From Nitrospira sp. (GTDB taxonomy: Bacteria; UBA9089; CG2-30-40-21; SBAY01), in NCBI GenBank assembly GCA_005239945.1, contig SBAY01000373.1, forward strand, positions 1-23,350: a DNA stretch of 23,350 nt. Direction: 5' to 3'. Below the pieces are notes generated by a model. The model ran no database searches and had not been told where the DNA came from. It saw only the letters and a program-made list of their open reading frames with translations. Numbering within the stretch: position 1 is the stretch's first letter; each line of letters opens with the position of its first letter. The position numbers and the translations under genes were made by a program. Shown piece by piece: positions 15,555 to 21,143 of the stretch.

Positions 15555-16019
15555 TTACAGATGTTTATCTTCTTCCTGATGAATTATTTCTAAGGCTTTT
15601 TCAGGGGTATTAGTCGATTTTAGCAGTTCACGGACATAATGATGTTTAAGAAGTCTTGATATTTTAGCTAATGCCTTTATGTGAGGACCGGTAACATCTT
15701 CTGGGGAAAGTAACATAAAAAACAAATGGACAGGCTCATTATCTAACGATTTAAAATTTATTCCATTTTTCGAACGACCAAAAGCCGCACATAGATCCTT
15801 GATGCCATCACACTTAGCATGAGGAATGGCTACCCCATGTCCAATACCTGTACTCATTAATTCCTCTCTTTTCTTGACAGCATCTAATATTTTTTCCTTA
15901 TCGTTAATCTCCCCTGCCTTATACAACAAATCCACCATCTCAGCCAAAACACCGTCTTTATCCTTTGCCTTTAGATTTATTTCAATCACATTTAGATTTA
16001 GCATCTCCGACAATTTCAT
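15555..16019 (-). CDS. ptsN: PTS EIIA domain protein (PtsN-like)
   Basis: This 154-aa cytosolic protein is a single EIIA domain of the fructose/mannitol-nitrogen PTS class. The phosphorylatable histidine is His67 in REELMSTGIGHGVAIPHAK. The length and the gene order (hpf upstream, hprK downstream) favour the regulatory EIIA-Ntr type over a sugar transporter subunit, and no EIIB or EIIC gene is present. It would take phosphate from an HPr-type protein encoded elsewhere and act by protein contacts. GGAGGATAAAGG precedes the ATG. The family III repeat begins directly after its stop. Confidence 0.9.
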   Translation of the reverse strand: MKLSEMLNLNVIEINLKAKDKDGVLAEMVDLLYKAGEINDKEKILDAVKKREELMSTGIGHGVAIPHAKCDGIKDLCAAFGRSKNGINFKSLDNEPVHLFFMLLSPEDVTGPHIKALAKISRLLKHHYVRELLKSTNTPEKALEIIHQEEDKHL

Positions 16020-16042
16020 TACCTTTATCCTCCTCGTATAAA

Positions 16043-16137
16043 ATCGGTAACCGGTAAATGGTAATCGGTTATCGGTAAGGAAAACACAATAATTCAGTTC
16101 TTACTGATTATCTGATTACCAATCACCGATAACCTTT
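16043..16137. repeat. inverted-repeat element, family IV copy 2
   Basis: The core 16067-16134 has ends GGTTATCGGT and ACCGATAACC and matches 4232-4298 closely along its length. Extra GGTAA and ATCGG units extend the left side. The element fills the spacer between hpf (stop at 16140-16142) and the ptsN RBS. Confidence 0.8.
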
Positions 16138-16139
16138 TT

Positions 16140-16652
16140 TCAGGTTTCTATCAACCCATAATTTCCATCGTTACATTGATAAAGAACATTTACCTTATTC
16201 GTCTGGGCATCAATGAAGACTAAAAATTTTACCTTGGTTTTCTCTAATTGAAGGATAGCATCAGCTAACTCAAGAGGTTTATCGGTTAATTTCTTTCGTT
16301 TTATTTTCTTTATTTCCTCTGTCAAACCGGAAACTGTTTTTTTTGTTATTTTAGATGCTACCTTACTTTTCCCCTGGATTTTATCTTTACATTTCTTAAG
16401 TTGGCGTTCTAATTTCTCAACTACCTGGTCAATAGAGGTATGAATCTCATTAGTAGTTTCTTCTCCATGGAGAAGGATTCCATTATGGTTGATGTCAACC
16501 TCTATGATTCGTCGCTCTTTTTCTGCAATAAAAATTACATGGATACTTACCTCTTTTTTAAAATACTTTTTTAACTTATTCAACCGTTTTTCTAAATACT
16601 CTTTTACCTCATCAGTTACTTCTACATGTCTTGCCGTTATAGAAATATTCAC
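16140..16652 (-). CDS. hpf: ribosome hibernation promoting factor, long form
   Basis: This 170-aa protein has the N-terminal S30AE/HPF domain (residues 1 to about 100, starting MNISITARHVEVTDEVKEYLEKR) and the C-terminal dimerisation domain of long HPF (about 112-170; KPLELADAILQLEKTKVKFLVF and the terminal DGNYGLIE). Long HPF pairs 70S ribosomes into inactive 100S dimers in slow growth. The start is GTG, with AAGGGGG about eight bases upstream; no better ATG exists. The position upstream of ptsN and hprK is conserved in many bacteria; the frequent neighbour rpoN is not present here. Confidence 0.95.
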   Translation of the reverse strand: MNISITARHVEVTDEVKEYLEKRLNKLKKYFKKEVSIHVIFIAEKERRIIEVDINHNGILLHGEETTNEIHTSIDQVVEKLERQLKKCKDKIQGKSKVASKITKKTVSGLTEEIKKIKRKKLTDKPLELADAILQLEKTKVKFLVFIDAQTNKVNVLYQCNDGNYGLIET

Positions 16653-16672
16653 TTTTTAAATCCCCCTTTAAT

Positions 16673-16704
16673 AATTAACAATTAATAATTGATAATTGTT
16701 AATT
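16673..16704. repeat. short palindrome, family VIII copy 2
   Basis: AATTAACAATTA (16673-16684) and its exact complement (16693-16704) form a 12-bp stem with an 8-base loop. It lies three bases past the accA stop codon and just before the hpf RBS. It shares sequence with 866-886. Confidence 0.8.
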
Positions 16705-16707
16705 CTA

Positions 16708-17688
16708 CTATATTTTTTCTTCCTTGTCAATGTTTTTTTCGATAAATTGTCCCATCTTACGAAATTTTTTATAGCGTTTCAAGACAAGGGTTGAAGAATT
16801 ATATTTTTGAAGCTCAAAAATAGCTTTAACTAATTCTTTTTTAAGCGTCAAACACATCTCATCTATATGGTGGTGTGCCCCACCTAATGGTTCCGGGATA
16901 ATCTGATCAATAATCTCTAATTCTAAAAGGTCTTTAGCGGTTAGTCGGAGTGTTGAGGCCGCCTCGACTACCTTTTTCTTGTCTTCCCATAGGATAGCGG
17001 CACAACCTTCTGGTGAGATAACGGAATAAACCGCATTTTCTAACATTAAAATTTTATCCCCTATACCTATGGCTAATGCCCCGCCACTGCCACCTTCACC
17101 AATGATAGTAACGATAATTTGGGTTTTAAGTTGAGACATGGCAAATAAGTTTTGGGCGATGGCATCTCCCTGACCTCTTTCTTCTGCCCCTATGCCGGGA
17201 TAGGCACCAGGGGTGTCAATAAAGGTAAGCAGTGGTTTTTTGAATTTTTCGGCTAATTTCATGACACGTAATGCCTTGCGGTATCCTTCTGGATGAGGCA
17301 TGCCAAAATTATAGCGCAGGTTACTTTTGGTATCTTTACCTTTTTGATGTCCAATGATAAAAACCGTTTGCTCGTCTAACGAGGCAATCCCGGCAATTAT
17401 CGCCGGGTCGTCTGCATAGCTCCTATCCCCATGTAATTCAATAAAGTTGGTAAAGATGTTGGAGATATAGTCTGTTGTTCCCGGTCTTTGTGGATGTCGG
17501 GCTAATTGAGTTACCTGCCAAGGAGTAAGATGGCTATATATCTTGTTTTTCAATATCTTTGCTTGTTCTTCCAATTTCTTGATCTGGTTAGAGACATCTA
17601 AGCCGGTCTTTCCTTCGTTTGTTAATTCGGTTATCTTGTTTTCTAACTCTTCGATTGGTCGCTCAAAATCTAAATATATATTTTCCAA
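16708..17688 (-). CDS. accA: acetyl-CoA carboxylase carboxyltransferase subunit alpha
   Basis: This 326-aa cytosolic protein is the alpha half of the carboxyltransferase that makes malonyl-CoA for fatty acid synthesis. An N-terminal coiled helix (1-50) leads into the crotonase-like core with ELHGDRSYADDPAI (about 84-97), FGMPHPEGYRKALR (128-141), FIDTPGAYPG and GEGGSGGALAIG (197-208), which forms the oxyanion hole. The length is typical. The start is TTG with AAGGGGAG a few bases upstream. The beta subunit gene accD, often close by, is not in the window. Confidence 0.95.
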   Translation of the reverse strand: MENIYLDFERPIEELENKITELTNEGKTGLDVSNQIKKLEEQAKILKNKIYSHLTPWQVTQLARHPQRPGTTDYISNIFTNFIELHGDRSYADDPAIIAGIASLDEQTVFIIGHQKGKDTKSNLRYNFGMPHPEGYRKALRVMKLAEKFKKPLLTFIDTPGAYPGIGAEERGQGDAIAQNLFAMSQLKTQIIVTIIGEGGSGGALAIGIGDKILMLENAVYSVISPEGCAAILWEDKKKVVEAASTLRLTAKDLLELEIIDQIIPEPLGGAHHHIDEMCLTLKKELVKAIFELQKYNSSTLVLKRYKKFRKMGQFIEKNIDKEEKI

Positions 17689-17706
17689 TTCGCTCCCCTT
17701 TGTTTT

Positions 17707-17782
17707 AATTAAAAATTATGAATTAAAAATTGAGGAATAAAAAAGTATCTTTCCCTTAATTTTTAATTCATAATTTTTAATT
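17707..17782. repeat. AATTAAAAATT palindrome, family I copy 2
   Basis: Arms 17707-17735 and 17754-17782 pair over 29 bases with one mismatch, around an 18-base loop. The unit here includes TTATGAATT in place of the AAAAGTT of the other copies. It starts nine bases after the first pilT stop codon and ends just before the accA RBS. Confidence 0.85.
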
Positions 17783-17791
17783 ATTTCTCCC

Positions 17792-18856
17792 TTACCCCTG
17801 TTTTCCTACCAGATCTCTAAATTCTCTCGGATTAATTGCCTTTGCTAATGCCTCATCATAGGTAACTATCTTTTTAGCCACTAATTCTACTAAAGATTGG
17901 TCCATGCTTATCATTCCCTGTTTTCTACCTGTTTGAAGCACTGAAGGTATCTGATAGGTTTTGGATTCACGAATTAGTGACCTGACTGCCGGTACAGCCA
18001 CCAATATTTCAAAGGCGGCTACTCGTCCTGTTCCATCGTGTTTTTTAATCAAAAGTTGTGAGATAACACCAACTAAATTAACCGTTAATTGAGAACGGAC
18101 TTGAGGTTGTTGATGAGGTGGAAAGACATCAACTATTCTATCGATAGTCGAAACCGTATCAGTAGTATGTAGTGTGCCCAGGACTAAATGTCCTGTTTCC
18201 GCGGCAGTAACCGCTAATTGTATTGTTTCTAAATCCCGCATCTCACCGATTAAAATAACATCCGGGTCCTCCCTGAAGACATGCTTTAATGCCTCACTGA
18301 AGGATAAGGTATCCCGTTCTAATTGTCTTTGGTTGACCAGTGCCTTTTTACATTCGTGGGTAAATTCAATCGGGTCTTCGATAGTCATGACATGATGCGG
18401 GAAATTCTCATTGATGTAATTAATCAGGGCGGCTTGAGTAGTAGTTTTCCCTGCACCTGCCGACCCGGTAATTAATATAAGTCCTCTTGGTCTCTTACAT
18501 AACTCTTTACAAATCTCCGGCAGCCCTAATTCTTCCATGGTTGAAACCTTTAATGGAATAACCCGACAAACTATGCCAATCATTTCGCGTTGTTGAAAGA
18601 TATGGGTTCTAAATCGGGCTAATCCAGGCATCTCATAACTTAAATCAATCCCAAATTCCTCTTCGAATCTGCGCTGCTGGTCCGGTGAAAGCATATTATA
18701 GGCTAAATTTTTAGTATCTGCGGCAGTAAGAGGAGGAAGACTTTCCATAGCTACTAAATCCCCATATATCCTGAGTAATGGAGGAACCCCAACCTTCAGA
18801 TGTAAATCTGAGGCATGACTTTTAATCGTAATCTCTAATAATTTATTAATGTCCAT
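17792..18856 (-). CDS. pilT: PilT/PilU-type twitching motility ATPase (paralogue A)
   Basis: This 354-aa cytosolic hexameric ATPase of the type IV pilus retraction family has the N-terminal PAS-like domain with SHASDLHL, Walker A GSAGAGKT (131-138), Asp box TIEDPIEF (158-165), Walker B DVILIGEMRD (199-208), the His box GTLHTTD (227-233) and the retraction motif AVRSLIRE (290-297). The usual PilT P-loop is GPTGSGKS; this copy differs at four places while keeping the GxxxxGK(T) frame, and has NQRQLERDTLSF in place of NQREVGxDTxSF. It may be the PilU-like partner of the neighbouring, more canonical copy. AGAGGT lies just before the ATG. The two genes are split by a family II hairpin. Confidence 0.93.
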   Translation of the reverse strand: MDINKLLEITIKSHASDLHLKVGVPPLLRIYGDLVAMESLPPLTAADTKNLAYNMLSPDQQRRFEEEFGIDLSYEMPGLARFRTHIFQQREMIGIVCRVIPLKVSTMEELGLPEICKELCKRPRGLILITGSAGAGKTTTQAALINYINENFPHHVMTIEDPIEFTHECKKALVNQRQLERDTLSFSEALKHVFREDPDVILIGEMRDLETIQLAVTAAETGHLVLGTLHTTDTVSTIDRIVDVFPPHQQPQVRSQLTVNLVGVISQLLIKKHDGTGRVAAFEILVAVPAVRSLIRESKTYQIPSVLQTGRKQGMISMDQSLVELVAKKIVTYDEALAKAINPREFRDLVGKQG

Positions 18857-18871
18857 AGTTACCTCTATTTG

Positions 18872-18950
18872 ATTTTGGATTTTCGATTTTCGATTTTCGA
18901 TTGAAAAAATCCAAAATTTCTAATTCAATCCAAAATCGAAAATCCAAAAT
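18872..18950. repeat. GATTTTCGATTTT hairpin, family II copy 2
   Basis: Left arm 18872-18890 and right arm 18932-18950 pair perfectly over 19 bases. The inner part contains further TTTTCGA units and a second partial stem. The right end includes the first base of the upstream pilT stop codon (18950-18952), and the left end lies next to the RBS of the downstream pilT. Confidence 0.85.
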
Positions 18951-20029
18951 TACCTCATCGCCTGAATTCTACTTATTCTTTGTTCGAATTCCTTCGGATT
19001 TGGTGACCTGGCTAATGCCTCTTCATAAGTAACCAGATTATTCTTGACTAACTCCAACAGGTCACTATCTAATGTTCGCATGCCATAGCCACCGCTGGCT
19101 TGAATAATACTATACATTTGATGAGTCTTTCCTTCTCTAATCAGACTTTTTATAGCCGGAATAGCAATCATAATTTCAAAGGCTACTGCCCTCCCCTTAC
19201 CATCAGCCCTGGGAATTATAGTTTGTGAAATGATGGCTTGCAAATTTACAGATAATTGAAGTCTGACCTGTTCATGCTGTTCAACCGGGAAAACATCTAT
19301 GATTCTATCTATTGTTTGCACGGCATTATTGGTATGTAAGGTAGCAAAGACTAATACCCCTGTTTCAGCCACAGTAATAGCCGAGGAAATAGTTTCCAGG
19401 TCACGCATCTCACCAACTAAAATGACATCAGGATTCTGACGCATGACATGTTTTAAGGCATCTCCAAAAGAAACAGCATCAACACCTACCTCCCGTTGAT
19501 TAACAACACTTAATTTATCTGTATGAACAAATTCTATGGGGTCTTCAATAGTTATTACATTCCCTTTCTTATTACTATTTATGTGGTCAATCATAGCGGC
19601 TAAGGTGGTTGATTTGCCACTGCCGGTAGGTCCTGTAACCAATATAAATCCTCGTGGAAGTAAGGCAAGTTGTTTAAACACCTGAGGTAAGTCTAATTCG
19701 TCAATAGTCTGGATTTTTATAGGTATCATTCGAATAGCCGCACCTATACAATTCATTTGTTGAAAGATATTGACTCTAAACCTGGCTAGATCAGGCACGG
19801 TATAGGATAGGTCTAACTCAAGGGTTTTCTCGAATCTTGTCCGTCGCTCCTCACTTAAAATGCTGTATAATAACCTTTTAGCGTGTTCATTAGATAGTAC
19901 TGGAAATTTAGTTGTTCGGGTTAAATTTCCATTTATCCTGAAAAATGGTGGTTCTCCTACACGAATATGCAAGTCGGAGCCACCTTCTTTTACCATCTCT
20001 CGCAACAGGTCATCAAATGTAAAATCCAT
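18950..20029 (-). CDS. pilT: PilT twitching motility ATPase (paralogue B)
   Basis: This 359-aa cytosolic ATPase is a canonical PilT: EGGSDLHIRVGEPP near 15-28, Walker A GPTGSGKS (133-140), Asp box TIEDPIEF (160-167), Walker B DVILVGEMRD (201-210), His box ATLHTNN (229-235) and the retraction motif AIKSLIREGKTHQ (292-304). It should drive pilus disassembly for twitching and DNA uptake. AAAGGAG precedes the ATG. It is transcribed ahead of its paralogue, which shares the same domain order throughout; a tandem duplication with later divergence is likely. No pilB, pilC, pilM or pilin gene is in the window. Confidence 0.95.
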   Translation of the reverse strand: MDFTFDDLLREMVKEGGSDLHIRVGEPPFFRINGNLTRTTKFPVLSNEHAKRLLYSILSEERRTRFEKTLELDLSYTVPDLARFRVNIFQQMNCIGAAIRMIPIKIQTIDELDLPQVFKQLALLPRGFILVTGPTGSGKSTTLAAMIDHINSNKKGNVITIEDPIEFVHTDKLSVVNQREVGVDAVSFGDALKHVMRQNPDVILVGEMRDLETISSAITVAETGVLVFATLHTNNAVQTIDRIIDVFPVEQHEQVRLQLSVNLQAIISQTIIPRADGKGRAVAFEIMIAIPAIKSLIREGKTHQMYSIIQASGGYGMRTLDSDLLELVKNNLVTYEEALARSPNPKEFEQRISRIQAMR

Positions 20030-20042
20030 TAAGTACTCCTTT

Positions 20043-20153
20043 GGGAAATTAAAAGTTAAAAATTAAAAGTTAAAAATTAAGGAAAAATTATCCTTTCATC
20101 CTTTAATTTTTAATTTCTAACTTTTAATTTTTAATTTTTAATTTTTAATTCCC
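20043..20153. repeat. AATTAAAAATT palindrome, family I copy 3
   Basis: GGGAA (20043-20047) and TTCCC (20149-20153) close a long imperfect stem of AATTAAAA and AAAAGTT units, with an inner AAGGA/TCCTT pair. The right arm has more units than the left, suggesting slippage. It contains the stop codon and final Gly-Asn codons of the Ig-like protein gene and ends at the pilT RBS. Confidence 0.85.
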
Positions 20154-20582
20154 TATCGTCACCTTAGCCGGATATGGATAGTCCTCTTCCATGACTACCG
20201 GTCCACTAAAAGTAGGTGTTTTGACTTTAATAATCCCATCAGATGTGGCAAAAGAATATTTATGAGTTCCTGCTGGTAGTTTAGTTTTGTATTGATAGTT
20301 AGTGCCGTCTGCATAATTATTATCTGATGGAACAACCTTTTCCATAGAATATATTTTATCATCAATCCAGACTTCAATAAAGTTTGGTGCCACCCCTTCG
20401 GGGTCGGTATAAGTTATCGTATAAGTAAATACCGTTTTAAGGTTACCATTTAGTGGAAACACCTTAGGAGGGACAGGATAACATATTACCCAGTCCATAT
20501 CGTCGACATCTTCATTCAAGCAGAAGGCATTGTTTGTTAAAAAGAATATAAGACAACTACTCAAGATTATTTTTCTTATCAT
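20145..20582 (-). CDS. secreted Ig-like domain protein
   Basis: This about 145-aa protein has a signal peptide (MIRKIILSSCLIFFLTNNAFC) and one Ig-like module: FTYTITYTDPEGVAPNFIEV, WIDDKIYSMEKV, NYQYKTKLPAGTHKYSF, then SDGIIKVKTPTFSGPVV. This pattern is familiar from large surface proteins, where the module occurs many times; here it stands alone, so an extracellular or periplasmic binding role is inferred. The start at 20582 is preferred over an ATG 11 codons upstream because it has AAGGA seven bases before it and begins the signal peptide. Four acidic residues follow the likely cleavage site. The last two codons and stop are in repeat DNA. Its position upstream of the pilT pair hints at a surface or pilus link only. 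Confidence 0.75.
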   Translation of the reverse strand: MIRKIILSSCLIFFLTNNAFCLNEDVDDMDWVICYPVPPKVFPLNGNLKTVFTYTITYTDPEGVAPNFIEVWIDDKIYSMEKVVPSDNNYADGTNYQYKTKLPAGTHKYSFATSDGIIKVKTPTFSGPVVMEEDYPYPAKVTIGN

Positions 20583-20615
20583 TTTGTTTCCTTTTTTCCG
20601 TGATGATAGGGTCAA

Positions 20616-20650
20616 ACTGGTATAATACCAGTGCCCAATCCGAGTTTCTA
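20616..20650 (-). promoter_or_regulatory. possible promoter with overlapping palindrome
   Basis: On the minus strand TAGAAA (20645-20650) and TATTAT (20622-20627) are 17 bases apart, a partial sigma-70 match (four and five of six). The -10 lies inside ACTGGTATAATACCAGT (20616-20632), with perfect 8-bp arms around one central base, a shape typical of a repressor site. It would serve the Ig-like protein and pilT genes. Evidence is sequence pattern only. Confidence 0.3.
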
Positions 20651-20665
20651 CTTAAGCAACTGGTA

Positions 20666-20855
20666 ACCGTTCAGGTTGTTTAGGCTATAGGCTGTAGACT
20701 GTTAGCTATTGAGTATTGATGACCCAAAATCTTCTCGTTTTTCATGTTTTTGAGTCGTAATCAAAACCGTGGTTATCAAATTCCCTGAGTTTCATATCAT
20801 CTCACCTATCTCCGCCCTACAGCCTGAATGCCTACAGTCTATCTCCCTGAACGGT
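20666..20855. repeat. diverged inverted-repeat element with AGGCTGTAG units
   Basis: The ends ACCGTTCAGG (20666-20675) and its complement (20846-20855) bracket about 190 bases with further related units near each end (AGGCTATAGGCTGTAGACTG on the left; the complement of ATAGACTGTAGGC on the right). The right end runs into the small two-CW gene, supplying its last seven codons and TAG stop. There is no coding sign inside. It fills most of the spacer between the two-CW gene and the Ig-like protein gene. Confidence 0.5.
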
Positions 20856-21047
20856 CACAGCAACTTTTGTTTTTTCCGGCTTACCCATCACTGTTTGATA
20901 TATCGGGCACTGGGGGCACCGCTCTTTATCATTTCTTTTACAACAGGGTATCTGAGGGACTTCCCAACAATTAAGCTCATTGCGATAGGCCGTACAATTC
21001 AAATAATGGCTTGCCGGACACCCTCTAATCTCATAACATTTTCTCAT
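20832..21047 (-). CDS. small Cys-rich two-CW domain protein
   Basis: This 71-aa protein has eight cysteines (residues 4, 10, 18, 27, 35, 36, 44, 47) in the pattern C-Y-E-I-x-x-C-P...C-T-A-Y...C-W-E-V...P-C-C-K...C-x-x-C-P-I-Y, which I recognise as the two-CW type of small cysteine-rich protein. It probably binds zinc or an iron-sulfur cluster; the function is not known. There is no signal peptide, so it is cytosolic. AAAGGAG lies before the ATG. It directly follows the GAF/HD-GYP sensor gene on the same strand, so it may be a partner or accessory. The C-terminal TVQGDRL is encoded by the end of a repeat element and is unlikely to be ancestral. Confidence 0.8.
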   Translation of the reverse strand: MRKCYEIRGCPASHYLNCTAYRNELNCWEVPQIPCCKRNDKERCPQCPIYQTVMGKPEKTKVAVTVQGDRL

Positions 21048-21065
21048 TTAAAGACTCCTTTAACG

Positions 21066-21143
21066 TAATTTTCGATTTTCGATTTTGGATTTTCGATTTT
21101 GGATTTCTTCAATCGAAAATCCAAAATCGAAAATCGAAAATTA
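21066..21143. repeat. GATTTTCGATTTT hairpin, family II copy 3
   Basis: Arms 21066-21098 and 21111-21143 are perfectly complementary over 33 bases around a 12-base loop. The right arm ends with the TAA stop codon (21141-21143) of the HD-GYP gene. The left end adjoins the RBS of the two-CW gene. It is the longest perfect member of the family in the window. Confidence 0.9.

Noticed and set aside
20769..21068. A 99-codon + strand open frame opposite the two-CW gene
   Set aside because: It has no RBS or family features and runs antisense to a cysteine-patterned protein and through repeat DNA.
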